The position numbers and the translations under genes were made by a program. From NCBI GenBank assembly GCA_943737045.1, contig CALSFV010000452.1:1-64000 (forward strand): 64,000 bases of DNA, given 5' to 3'. The notes beneath the pieces were generated by a model. That model was not told where the DNA came from, searched no databases, and was given only the letters and a program-made list of their open reading frames with translations. This document shows positions 23,746 to 34,165 of this stretch, one piece after another (position 1 is the stretch's first letter; every line of letters begins with the position of its first letter). This stretch comes from Parapristionchus giblindavisi (lineage: Eukaryota > Nematoda > Chromadorea > Rhabditida > Diplogasteridae).

Positions 23746-25415
23746 GTTCAGGGACGAATTTGAGAATCTTTAATGATGAGATTGGGAGTAAGAATTGAAA
23801 ACCATGCAGGGTTTTCTCGAATTTTCTCGAAGATATTTTTTAAACATGAGAGCGGACACTCCGTAGAGTAGAAATTAATGAATTTTTCGTTCCCCACAAT
23901 CATTGAGAGGGACACTATAATAGCGAATATTAGATCGAACTGAAACATGCAACGTACGAGTGTTCTCTCTACTCCCAAAGATCTCTCTAATGTCTTATAT
24001 GTAATTAGAGAGGTTCGTCATGTTAAAGTCTACAGAAAAATGCGACCAAATTCTTTATGCCCGGTATTTCAACAGCCATGTACAGTGATCGAGTAATCAC
24101 AATAGAAGATGAAGAAGATTCGAGGAGAAGCGACTGCTATTCAGTATGATGAGCAGAGTGGATTGGCATTTTTCGACGACACATTAACGTTGTAGTCATC
24201 TCAGAATTCTCTCTTGGTCTCTCCATCTCTCTCTATCTCTCAAGTCTATTATGCATTATTAAATTAATCATATTAATATATGTACAAGAATTAGTATATA
24301 TATTTAAATATTATTATTATATATATTATTTAGTATATATATATATATATATATATTTAAATGTATTTTTTACAGCTCGTTCATGGCTACTGGCGGAGCT
24401 TCACCGTCGTGCCGTGCGTTCGCGATACTAGTTTCGTTTGGCGAACGTACGACAAAAATCGGACACTCTGAAGGATAGAATATAATGGATTTGCAAACCT
24501 ATCAAAGGAGATTATTGAATGACACAGAATGACCATAGTTATCAGATATCACTGAAACATACATCGCACGGTCCACATTATTTTCTCTACTTCCAAAGAT
24601 CTTCATCTAATCTCATCTGATCCATCGATCAATATATGTATCATCATATATCATATCGTATATAATATATCCTCATTTCTGAATAAATGACTTGTCAAAG
24701 ATAAATCACTCAACTCCACAGTGTTCTTTCTACTTTTAATAAACACTAGCAAGGGAATACTGTGGAATAATACTTGTGAATACCGTGGCTCCGACCCACA
24801 TTGTTTCGGCGACTGTTTTGAACGACAGGTAGGTATCTCGTTTGGAACAAGGCCACGTTATGTGGTCCCCTTATTCTGTCCAAACTAGTCGGACAGAAAA
24901 TTGTGATGTATGCCACTATGGAGAGATACAGAGATAGAGAGATGTATGAACGGTAAAGAGGGTTTGTGTTTACGCGATCTCTACCTCTTCCTTTTCTATT
25001 TATTATATTACAAGTATGCTCAAATGAGAGCATTAAGGTCAAGTGTAAAATGTGTACTTTTGAGTACCTTTGAAAAAACGAAAAAATGGGAAGAGAGTGT
25101 GCAAAACGAGAAGTTTATTGTATGGTTTTCTTTTTTTCCAGAAAATTTGAACAGAACAGAATCATTTGTCTGTATGCATGTGTCACTCAAACTGTCATCT
25201 GCCATGGATATCAACTGCAACATGTTTAGCTATTCATTGTTCTCTTCTGACATGAACATTAATGCCCCATTTGTGATCGCAGGACCCCAATGACATCTCG
25301 GTTGCTACCTCTCTTTGATTATGAGTGACAGCCTAACAACTCTCCTCCGATTACCTCATTACAGCACTTTTTTCCTTCTAGCGCACGTAATTTTACATTT
25401 TTTGTAAACATTTTA

Positions 25416-25420
25416 AACAT
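25416..25420. repeat. 5-bp target-site duplication of the BEL/Pao element
   Basis: AACAT immediately left of the 5' LTR; the same AACAT follows the 3' LTR at 30123-30127. Confidence 0.8.
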
Positions 25421-25932
25421 TGTAGCGAAACCGCTACTTAAATCATAATTAATTAGCAAAGATTCATAAATAAAGTCAGAATGCGATAGTAAGTAGTCTG
25501 CAGCTGACGGCAAGTATACAGTAAGACAGTAAGATTCAAATTCATAAGCGTAGAGCGTCTCACACAGAATACTACAGTAAGATTCTCGCTCTCACAATTT
25601 CACTTCTGGCCTATGATTTCTCATTAATTCTACGTCAGCGGCCACGTTCACGCCGGTTTTTCCTTTAACTTATCTTACTTATTATTCCATATTTCCCTGC
25701 TATATTCATATCACATATTCTCGTCAGTACTCAGATTATTCCTGTTCGTTAGACCTCATAATCAGACAGAAAACATGTATGAAATCATGTCATCATATCT
25801 CAGAACTTTACCTCAAATCAGTCGACGTTATCCTTCTTTCCCTTCGTCGTCTTCCCCCATTTGCCCACTTCGCTCTCTAGTTATTTTGTTGTTTTAACGT
25901 ATATTTTTCGCTCACTTAACTTCGTTATATTG

Positions 25933-25954
25933 TGTTTAATTACCCAAGTTTGAG
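25933..25954 (+). promoter_or_regulatory. SL1 spliced-leader sequence inside the 5' LTR
   Basis: TTTAATTACCCAAGTTTGAG plus the G before it matches 21 of the 22 nt of nematode SL1; only the first G is replaced by T. GT follows directly (25955-25956), as the donor does in the SL1 RNA gene, but the sequence after that (CGCACGG) is unlike the rest of an SL RNA. Confidence 0.92.
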
Positions 25955-26131
25955 GTCGCACGGCGGATCCCAGACTGGACACCTATTCACCCCTATTCTC
26001 CCCCCGCAGAAAGCAGAATTCATACCCAGAGAAAGGTCACGGTCAGATCTCTGAGGTTTCATTCATATACTATCAGATTGATCTCATATAAGTGAATTCC
26101 CCATTGTAGTATATTCAGAGTAAACATAATT

Positions 26132-26137
26132 AATAAA
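26132..26137 (+). terminator. Poly(A) signal in the LTR
   Basis: AATAAA in TTAATAAATATTC, 195 nt after the leader start. In the 3' LTR the same signal would end the element's transcript. Confidence 0.6.
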
Positions 26138-26272
26138 TATTCTTTTGTTAATTCAATTTCTCGTTCTATCACACAACAGGGATCACAGAAGGGACAATTC
26201 TGTAGTATTTAATCATCTTTTCTTATCTTGAACCTAGACAAGTAGTCATAGTATCCCACGGGAACGACTATA

Positions 26273-26286
26273 TGGTGCATTGGTCC
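26273..26286 (+). other. Primer-binding site, tRNA-Gly-like
   Basis: TGGTGCATTGGTCC directly follows the LTR. TGGTGCAT matches the complement of a tRNA-Gly 3' end plus CCA exactly; 3 of the next 6 positions differ. Confidence 0.65.
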
Positions 26287-26476
26287 ACATAAGAATCCAG
26301 ATTCGGCCGAGTTATTAGTCTTACGCAGATTATAGCTTCATAAGAATCATATTGTTTCATCATCAGAATTCATTCAGATCTTGATATCCACGGATAAAAC
26401 AGATCAAACTTTTCATTCATTCTCTCATATCATCATTCATCATTCATATTAGACCCGCGTGGCAGGCAAAGTCAGT

Positions 26477-28891
26477 ATGAATACCGATCGAAGTGAATAC
26501 AGAGTTGACTATGAGCTAATTGAGACTACCAGAATACAACTCATAAAACATATTGACTTACTCACAGAGACTATCAGAGAGATCATAAGATGCAAAACTC
26601 GAAATGACCATCAAGATCTAAGTGAGAAAGTTGATGAGATTGATCTTGATATCAGAATAGAAACAGATGCTTATTCACATTTGTGGCAGAAATTGGAGGA
26701 TAAGGTAACATCTATCGATCAAGAAGAGCTACAGAGAAGGGAGCTAAGGACTTTCAATGCTGTGAAAGGTCATGTAGATGAAAGATCCAAACCCTCAGAT
26801 CCAAAGGCTCTTGATTCATTCTCGATTCGTATGCTCAATGCAGCAAAACTAGCACTCAATAATAACTCAGATTCAATCATCAGAGCACTCAAACTTCAAG
26901 CAGCGGCTGTCAAAGAAGAAGAAGTGTATCATGATGTACCAGAAGATCAGATTGTATCGTATGAGAAACCACCTCTTCCTGTACTCAGTGTGCCGATATT
27001 CGATGGATCAAACAGGTCAGAATATCATATCTTTATCAAACTATTCACATCACTGATCAAGGAAAGGAAAGGTCTTCAGAATACACAGAAACATCTATAC
27101 CTTGAAGGATACCTCAGAGGTGAAGCACTAAAGGTGATCAAACCCTATCCAAGAGATGGGTCATTTCTATCAGAAGCTCTAGAAGCGCTCAAAGATGAAT
27201 ATGGTAGTCAGAAAGAAACAGCTTCATACATCTATCAGACTATTCATAGAATAAGAGCCAATTCAGACAGAGCGAATGATCAGATAGACTTGGCCAGAGA
27301 GCTTCTCGCTTTGGCTCAACAGCTGAAGAACCTTGGAGAAGACACAAAAATCTCTTGCTTGATTCTCATAGACAAGTTCGCGCCAATATACAGACGCAAA
27401 CTGCATGAGGCAGATCAGAATAAGGAGGCCATACCTATGCTAAAATTCCTCATCAGTCATATCAGAAGTGAAATCCAACTGGATTTAGCTTCAGGTACAA
27501 CAGATCTCAGAGATATCAAAGATGCAAGGCAGAGTTGTTATGATAATTCCATGAACTCATACGATCATTCCTCTAATCAATATCATACATCATTTCAACC
27601 TCGTATCGATCCATTCATGAACAATGGTTATCTATCGAATCCTTCAATAACACCATCAAATCCATTTCATCCATCAAATACTTCCAATCAATCAGATCAA
27701 AAGAAGACAAATCGTCAACCATTATGTGTGTTCTGTGGGAAGCACCCCAACCCTAGTGTGTGTAGATGTGTCCCCATGATCAAAGCTAGACAGGAGATAG
27801 TACAACAGAAAGGACTCTGTCCTAGATGTCTATCCTCAGAACAACATTCAAATTGTAATCAGAGTTGCTCCCTCTGCAGTGGTCCTCATCATGATGCAAT
27901 ATGTTTCGCAAGTATAGCTAAGGTCACAGGACTAACAATATCAGTCAATCACACAGACAATCAGAACACACAAACATCCAGACTACTCACAGCAAAAGCA
28001 ATGATATCAGATAGTAGTCAAAGAACAGATCGAACGAGACGCAAATCAGAAGAAATCGATATTCTTCTAGATACTGGTGCTCAGATGAATCTCATTTCTA
28101 GAAGTGTCGTGCAGAAGATGGGAATCAAGCCTTCGGGAAGCAAGGTTCTCACGCTGTCACTGGCTACTGGAGTCGAGAAGGAGCCGCAGTGCTACGACAT
28201 CGTCAAGGTCAAGGTTCGTAAGATTGACAAATCTTATCATTGCATAGAGGCTGTGGTGCTGGATGGCCCTGTCACCAGCGCCATACAAGTACGTAGTCTG
28301 TCTACAGAGGATCTCAACTATATCAGAGTAAACAAATTCAGATTGGCTGATAATCCCAACAGAAATGGTACTATTAATCCTCAGTTGCTATTGGGTGTGT
28401 CAGATACTCTCTCATTGATTCATACTCTATCCAAGCATACTCTTCCGAGCGGTCTAAGAATCCATGATACAGCAATTGGATTGGTCATGGGAGGCACACA
28501 ATCAGAAAGTAGAGCTCAAGAAGAGCAACTCAGTATAAATCAAATAGCTATAATCAATACTATCAATCAGAGTCTGTCAGTTGGAAAAGATGAAATTGAA
28601 CCTCCTGAAAATGACCCAGAATTCATCAAACGAATGAAAGAACATCTCGGTATCGTAGATTGGTCAAAGACTAAGACCAAATCAAGTCAACTGAAAAGCA
28701 TGAACAAGAAGATTGACAAAGACTCATACAACAGAATCGAAACAGACAATATCAAATCAAGACCTCGATCAGATATCAATCACTCTCTCATCAACAAATA
28801 CAAGCATACTATTAAGGCACAGCAGAATCAAGAAGTGAATGTATCAGATCATGCAAGGGTGATGGCAGATCACGGAGTGCAGTCTGTATAA
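26477..28891 (+). CDS. Gag-protease polyprotein of BEL/Pao retrotransposon
   Basis: Uninterrupted 804-residue frame from the first ATG (an in-frame GTG lies 18 nt upstream). Order: an N-terminal helical segment; a Pao-type gag core (DUF1759-like) around residues 175-345, with PIFDGSNRSEYHIFIKLFTS and FLISHIRSEIQLDL; a cysteine/histidine zinc-knuckle region near 420-480 (CVFCGKHPNPSVCRC, CPRCL, CSLCSGPHHDAIC); and a retropepsin-like domain with active-site LLDTGA near 530 (DUF1758-like). The frame stops where full elements continue into reverse transcriptase. RT, RNase H and integrase are absent before the 3' LTR, so this copy can supply capsid and protease but not cDNA synthesis or integration. 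The codon use is AT-rich, unlike the C-ending codons of the myosin. Confidence 0.9.
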   Translation: MNTDRSEYRVDYELIETTRIQLIKHIDLLTETIREIIRCKTRNDHQDLSEKVDEIDLDIRIETDAYSHLWQKLEDKVTSIDQEELQRRELRTFNAVKGHVDERSKPSDPKALDSFSIRMLNAAKLALNNNSDSIIRALKLQAAAVKEEEVYHDVPEDQIVSYEKPPLPVLSVPIFDGSNRSEYHIFIKLFTSLIKERKGLQNTQKHLYLEGYLRGEALKVIKPYPRDGSFLSEALEALKDEYGSQKETASYIYQTIHRIRANSDRANDQIDLARELLALAQQLKNLGEDTKISCLILIDKFAPIYRRKLHEADQNKEAIPMLKFLISHIRSEIQLDLASGTTDLRDIKDARQSCYDNSMNSYDHSSNQYHTSFQPRIDPFMNNGYLSNPSITPSNPFHPSNTSNQSDQKKTNRQPLCVFCGKHPNPSVCRCVPMIKARQEIVQQKGLCPRCLSSEQHSNCNQSCSLCSGPHHDAICFASIAKVTGLTISVNHTDNQNTQTSRLLTAKAMISDSSQRTDRTRRKSEEIDILLDTGAQMNLISRSVVQKMGIKPSGSKVLTLSLATGVEKEPQCYDIVKVKVRKIDKSYHCIEAVVLDGPVTSAIQVRSLSTEDLNYIRVNKFRLADNPNRNGTINPQLLLGVSDTLSLIHTLSKHTLPSGLRIHDTAIGLVMGGTQSESRAQEEQLSINQIAIINTINQSLSVGKDEIEPPENDPEFIKRMKEHLGIVDWSKTKTKSSQLKSMNKKIDKDSYNRIETDNIKSRPRSDINHSLINKYKHTIKAQQNQEVNVSDHARVMADHGVQSV

Positions 28892-29274
28892 CCAGCCTCT
28901 CCGTGATTTCATGGTGATGACACATATTCAGTGTTACCCATTGTCATCCATTTGTATTTTGTTTTATCATATCCCATATCTATTCAGCATACATAATAAT
29001 CATACATATTCATCATAGAACCCAAACATATACCTATATCATATATCGTTCTCACAAAAGATCAAAGATCACCCACAACTATTTCTCCTCTTCAAAGAGG
29101 GGGAGGGAGTCCAACGACTCTCAAACTCATGAATCATACATACCATAATCAGACAATCAAACAACTAGACCATAATTTTTCGATTTCCAGATAGAATCAT
29201 AAACATCATAATATCCTTTCTTTCAAAATGCATCTTTTCAAACTCGCCGTAGGCGAGCTTCAGAAAGGCGGGAG
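28892..29274 (+). other. Internal 3' region of the retrotransposon with polypurine tract
   Basis: Non-coding sequence from the gag-protease stop to the 3' LTR. AGAAAGGCGGGAG (29262-29274) directly before the LTR is the likely polypurine tract. A second purine run, AAAGAGGGGGAGGGAG, lies near 29093. GATCAAAG repeats occur near 29060. Confidence 0.7.
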
Positions 29275-30122
29275 TGTAGCGAAACCGCTACTTAAATCAT
29301 AATTAATTAGCAAAGATTCATAAATAAAGTCAGAATGCGATAGTAAGTAGTCTGCAGCTGACGGCAAGTATACAGTAAGACAGTAAGATTCAAATTCATA
29401 AGCGTAGAGCGTCTCACACAGAATACTACAGTAAGATTCTCGCTCTCACAATTTCACTTCTGGCCTATGATTTCTCATTAATTCTACGTCAGCGGCCACG
29501 TTCACGCCGGTTTTTCCTTTAACTTATCTTACTTATTATTCCATATTTCCCTGCTATATTCATATCACATATTCTCGTCAGTACTCAGATTATTCCTGTT
29601 CGTTAGACCTCATAATCAGACAGAAAACATGTATGAAATCATGTCATCATATCTCAGAACTTTACCTCAAATCAGTCGACGTTATCCTTCTTTCCCTTCG
29701 TCGTCTTCCCCCATTTGCCCACTTCGCTCTCTAGTTATTTTGTTGTTTTAACGTATATTTTTCGCTCACTTAACTTCGTTATATTGTGTTTAATTACCCA
29801 AGTTTGAGGTCGCACGGCGGATCCCAGACTGGACACCTACCCCTATTCTCCCCCCGCAGAAAGCAGAATTCATACCCAGAGAAAGGTCACGGTCAGATCT
29901 CTGAGGTTTCATTCATATACTATCAGATTGATCTCATATAAGTGAATTCCCCATTGTAGTATATTCAGAGTAAACATAATTAATAAATATTCTTTTGTTA
30001 ATTCAATTTCTCGTTCTATCACACAACAGGGATCACAGAAGGGACAATTCTGTAGTATTTAATCATCTTTTCTTATCTTGAACCTAGACAAGTAGTCATA
30101 GTATCCCACGGGAACGACTATA
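29275..30122 (+). mobile_element. 3' LTR of BEL/Pao-type retrotransposon
   Basis: 848 bp, same ends as the 5' LTR. Contains the second SL1 copy at 29787-29808. AACAT follows at 30123. Confidence 0.93.
29787..29808 (+). promoter_or_regulatory. SL1 spliced-leader sequence inside the 3' LTR
   Basis: Same 21 of 22 match and GT context as the 5' LTR copy. Confidence 0.9.
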
Positions 30123-30293
30123 AACATTTTTTATCATTTGGTTTAGTGTTCTCTCAGCTGGGATGCCATGATCTCTCCATTCTCTTTCCCCCTATTGATA
30201 TCCTCAACTAGGCTCAGTCCATTATCACAATTTCATTCCATTCATTACTACTCTTCATTTCTTTGTTTCACACCATTTGTTCGCTAAATGTGA

Positions 30294-30296
<3 letters not shown>

Positions 30297-30363
<67 letters not shown>
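30297..30363. repeat. (TA)n microsatellite
   Basis: About 33 TA repeats directly left of the palindromic element at 30364; ATATATA also follows the element's right end. Confidence 0.95.
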
Positions 30364-30366
<3 letters not shown>

Positions 30367-31352
30367 GCCGCTTGCGTAAGAACCGAGTAAGTGCCGGCAC
30401 AGTGAAAAAATTAAATTTTTGGGATCGGGGTTCTCAAGGGTGCTGATGACGATGGTCATGTTCATTTTTCACCTAAAGCCACCGTTGAGGCCAGATGACG
30501 TCGCGTTGAAATCGCGTGTTCAGTCATTTCTCCTCAACCGGTGGTAAAAAAATTTGCAGGCTATGCACCTAGGGGCAGAATTTGATGACGATCACGCCTG
30601 TCTAATTCATTTTTCATAAAAAAGTTTCCGAAATTTTCAAAATTCGAATTGCTCTCAATGGCCAAAGTGTGTGAGTGAGATACATAGATCGGACCGTAAT
30701 GACTTCAGGACCTCATAGAAAAAATTTCAGCCAATTTGCGGAAGATGTTTTCGAGAAAATCAACTTTTAGTGGAGGCAAGAAGCGAGATAGTGTGGTGGT
30801 GCGAGAGAGCAGAGAGACACAATCCCGACCACTTCCCTTCCTTCCTATTCTGGTCGCCTCACCTGCCTCTCTGCTCTCTCGCACCACCACTCTCTCTCTC
30901 GCCTCTTGCCTCCACTTCAATGGCAAAATGATTACACTAAAAGTTGATTTTCTCGAAAACATCTTCCGCAAATTGGCTGAAATTTTTTCTATGGGATCCT
31001 GAAGCCATTACGGTCCGATCTATGTATCTCACTCACACACTTTGGCCATTGAGAGTAATTAGAATTTTGAAAATTTCGGAACCTTTTTCATGAAAAATGA
31101 ATTAGACAGGCGTGATCGTCATCAAATTCTGCACCTGGGCGCAGAGTCTGCAAATTTTAGTACCACCGGTTGAGGAGAAATGACTGAAAACGTGATTTCA
31201 ACGCGACGTCATCTGGCCTCAACGGTGGCTTTATATGAAAAATGAACATGACCATCGTCATCAGCACCCTTGAGAACCCCGATCCCCAAAATTTAATTTT
31301 TTCACTGTGCCAGATTTCACATATTTTAGTCGATTCTTACGCAAACGGCCTC
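30364..31352. mobile_element. Palindromic fold-back element, 989 bp
   Basis: Arms of about 430-480 bp. Ends GAGGCCGCTTGCGTAAGAA and TTCTTACGCAAACGGCCTC; the arms match closely to a short centre of GAGAGCAGAGAGAC-type sequence. No ORF. Inserted within a TA tract. Confidence 0.85.
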
Positions 31353-31444
31353 ATATATATTGCTTGCGATCGTGACGCGCGTCTTGGAGGAATATCAATT
31401 TCAATTTCAATTTCAGTTTAGTTTCAATTCACTTCCAACCCCCC

Positions 31445-31630
31445 CCCCTCTCATATTATACCTTATCTTATCTTATTTCTTATCTTATTCTTTATTCCAT
31501 CATAATATGCATAACAAGAAAAATAAAGACATAAAGGTAGTGATGGATGTCCGTCACTAATGTAGCGATATCGGTGAGGGTTCTTGGGTACAGTGGCAGT
31601 TTGGGAGCTATGGGCGAATCTTAGACCGTA
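31445..31630 (-). mobile_element. LINE-like 3' tail with TCTTA repeats
   Basis: Reverse reading: CTCCCAAACTGCCACTGTAC, ACCGATATCGCTACATTAG, GACATCCATCACT, ATGGAATAAAGAATAAGATA tail. Nearly identical to 47044-47205 over 150 bp, in opposite orientation. Confidence 0.7.
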
Positions 31631-31945
31631 TGTTAGTTATTGTGGTTCCATTCGGTTCCGGCAAAATAAAGAATTGCTGAAATAATTATGGACCGCGGAC
31701 CATAATTGGATTGGTAACTCTATCCGAGGAATGCACATCAACCTCCACATAAAATAGGAACATGACAGAACACATTCATATTTTATGGGGATCCCATCAG
31801 AATGTATACGCAAGTATGCAGGCCAAAAGAAACATACAATGTATTATTTACTTGTAAATTAGAGAAAAAAACCCTATCATTCTCACTCTACGCCTATCTA
31901 TCTATCCCGGTATATCACTCACTCCCTCACTGGGACAGTAAAGAT

Positions 31946-32072
31946 CACAGTATTCTGGTTCAAGCCATTTTGTTTCCATAGCCAGACAAGCGAAAGACGA
32001 TTGCATTTGAGAGAGTTTCTATGTTGAGCGGTCGTTTTGGCTTTCACAGTATATAGAACATTGTGAGATGTG
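31946..32072. mobile_element. MITE family I, copy 2
   Basis: CACAGTATTCTGGTTCAAGCC at one end, AGAACATTGTGAGATGTG at the other, about 85% like copy 1 by eye. Confidence 0.65.
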
Positions 32073-32400
32073 AAATGGCCTGTTTAGGAGATTGAGGTAA
32101 AAAAGGGGAATGGAGTAGGTAGGTTCAACCTCACAGAGGAGTGATGGAGAGGTAGGAAGTGAGAGGGGAGAAATGGAGAAGAAAGAGGGATGTAGGGACG
32201 AAAAAGGAGAGGTAGAAAGAGGGAGAAGAAGAGAGGGATGTAGGGACGAAAAAGGAGAGGTAGAAGGATGGAGAAGTAGAGAGGAAGAGAAGGAGAGATA
32301 GAATGTGGGAGAGGTAGGGATGAATAAGGAGAGGTAGAGAAAGGTGTTCATCTATCTCCCGTAACGATCTCTTTGGAGGCAGATGGAACATTCTTTCTTA
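32073..32400. repeat. GAGAGGTAG-rich stretch
   Basis: Purine-rich imperfect repeats, with a ~50-bp unit (AGGGATGTAGGGACGAAAAA) occurring twice. No coding support. Confidence 0.6.
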
Positions 32401-32718
32401 CACGAATTGAATGGGTACTTTTATACTATTCCTAGTAATCCCCTGATCTAGATCGGCATATTGATTGATTCATTTTATTGATTATTGATTATATTTAATT
32501 CATTAATTTTTTTGATTGATTGTTATTATTATTGATTTATTCATTGATTCATTGTTGTTCTTTCATTGTCCGTCGCTTCGCGTCATGATATTGAAGAATA
32601 ACCCTTGCAACTTTACGTTATGGTCACACGATCTCGTTTTTTATGCCAGCTAGAATGTTTCCAGAGAGAGAGTAATAAAAACACTCGGTGCTAATATTAG
32701 CTCCGGGCGTTTTTTTTT

Positions 32719-32925
32719 CTAATTCTGATGTTGTTCCAACGTGCATTTCCTTATCCTTGCCTCTCCCGGAACAATCGGGGAATGAGAATTTCCCACGGAG
32801 AAGTAGCCTCCACTCTGACTTCTAGTAGTTGTCTCAAAGTTTAGAGCAACTCTTGCGGTGGTCTTTTCAATATACAACACTCTAGCCTTGCCATAGTACT
32901 GTTCGAAAGTCCCCAACCCCCCCTC
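32719..32925 (-). CDS. Orphan terminal exon, unknown protein
   Basis: Follows a good acceptor GGTTTTCAG and stays open for 68 residues to TAG, with protein-like composition (GTFEQYYGKARVLYIEKTTA). The sequence just upstream on the reverse strand has a GTGAGG donor in phase, but that exon has a stop and no acceptor, and a MITE lies there. It is probably the last exon of a gene broken by insertions. No family recognised. Confidence 0.35.
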   Translation of the reverse strand, partial: EGGLGTFEQYYGKARVLYIEKTTARVALNFETTTRSQSGGYFSVGNSHSPIVPGEARIRKCTLEQHQN

Positions 32926-33048
32926 CTGAAAACCAATTAATTTTAGTCAATAAAATAATCGTAACTTATCATGAATCCCATTGATTAAATAAAAATATCC
33001 TTCGATCTCCTCACCGTTACAGCGGTCCGGGTGTCACAGAGAAATATT

Positions 33049-33376
33049 TAGAGAGTACGAAAAAGTGAGAGAGTGTAGATGCAAATGCTCTCTCACTTTC
33101 TCTATCTACGAGATCAGTGTCTCGAGAACTGAGAGTTAAAATACACTCAGAAAAATGAAGTGTTAATATGCACACCCATAGGTGTTCCGGGTGAAACTGT
33201 AATCCCCCCAATGTGCTCTAATTAACACCTTTTGGGGTGTAAATAGGGAAAAGGTGTAAATTGGAGCACATGGGGGTGTTCAATAGAACAATCTGATGTG
33301 TTCAATAAAACACATCAAAAAGCTGCATAGATTTTTTTACACATTTTTTTTCTGAGTGTAGCTCGGATGTACCTTC
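33049..33376. mobile_element. Degenerate MITE family B interrupted by another MITE
   Basis: The centre CTCTCTCACTTTCTCTATCTACGAGA and right arm GAGAGTTAAAATTAGCTCGG are recognisable once the insertion at 33144-33358 is removed. Confidence 0.65.
33144..33358. mobile_element. MITE family F, 215 bp, nested in a family B copy
   Basis: Ends CACTCAGAAAAA and TTTTTTTTCTGAGTG with inner arms CCAATGTGCTCTAATT / AATTGGAGCACATGG. TA duplicated on both sides (33142-33143, 33359-33360), as for Tc1/mariner-type elements. Confidence 0.88.
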
Positions 33377-33379
33377 AAT

Positions 33380-33600
33380 GTGAATATCTCTCCTGCAGTG
33401 TGGGATTTTCATGAATGTCATATTGACTCATACTGCCCTCATATCATAAATCATTTTTATTCACTACTAGTTTATCTCGATAGTGTTGCTCTTAAGCTTT
33501 TAAAAATCATCGAGCAGGAATGCAAATCACTTCACGGACCACATCCTGTGTACATCTCTTGGATGCTACACGAAACCACCGGGTCTTCCCGATTCATCTC
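33380..33600 (+). other. Possible exon remnant
   Basis: An acceptor-like CTCCTGCAG precedes an open frame with VWDFHECHIDSYCP and SLHGPHPVYISWMLHE. No donor or partner exons found; it runs into a minisatellite. Confidence 0.2.
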
Positions 33601-34010
33601 GATCGATTTGACTACTAGTTCATCTCTCTTTGCTAACTACTAGCTCATCTCTCTTTGCTAACTACTAGTTAATCTCGATCGATATGACTACTAGTTCATC
33701 TATCTTTGCTAACTACTAGCTCATCCCTCTTTGCTAACTACTAGTTAATCTCGATCGATTTGACTACTAGTTTATCTATCTTTGCTAACTACTAGTTCAT
33801 CTCTCTTTGCTAACTACTAGTTAATCTCGATCGATTTGACTACTAGTTCATCTATCTTTGCTAACTAGTAGCTCATCTCTCTTTGCTAACTACTAGTTAA
33901 TCTCGATCGATTTGACTACTAGTTTATCTATCTTTGCTAACTACTAGTTCATCTCTCTTTGCTAACTACTAGTTCATATCTCTTTGTTAACTATTAGTTA
34001 ATCTCGATCG
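33596..34010. repeat. 76-bp minisatellite with ~25-bp submonomers
   Basis: CTCGATCGATTTGAC recurs at about 33601, 33677, 33753, 33829 and 33905, roughly every 76 bp. Each unit holds three variants of CTTTGCTAACTACTAGTTCATCT. Confidence 0.9.
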
Positions 34011-34128
34011 TAAACGAACGATTTGAATGTGTATCAGATACAGACAATGGTATCGCCCATTCGTGTTGTGACATCGTCGTTGATGGATGGCAATTTGATG
34101 TGAATATGGAAGAAAATAGTATGCAGAT

Positions 34129-34130
<2 letters not shown>

Positions 34131-34165
<35 letters not shown>

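Larger units (their letters stand above)
22860..24640. repeat. Diverged local duplications
   Basis: 22915-23060 and 24095-24210 share CAATAGA-AGATGAAGAAGA, a following GAGGAGA tract and ATTAACGTTGTAGTCA. 23940-24000 and 24546-24620 share TGAAACAT..CAAAGATCT. No gene is seen in 21.9-25.4 kb; a hAT element and this old segmental duplication account for much of it. Confidence 0.5.
25421..26272 (+). mobile_element. 5' LTR of BEL/Pao-type retrotransposon
   Basis: 852 bp, beginning TGTAGCGAAACCGC and ending CGACTATA. By eye it is identical to the 3' LTR apart from a 4-nt indel (TTCA at about 25986). It contains an SL1 spliced-leader sequence at 25933-25954 and AATAAA at 26132, which suggests U3 from 25421 to about 25932, R starting near the leader, and U5 after about 26155. 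Confidence 0.93.

Noticed and set aside
25933..26000. Genuine SL1 RNA gene
   Set aside because: Only the 22-nt leader and GT are present; the sequence after GT does not resemble the rest of an SL RNA as I know it, and it is repeated in both LTRs.
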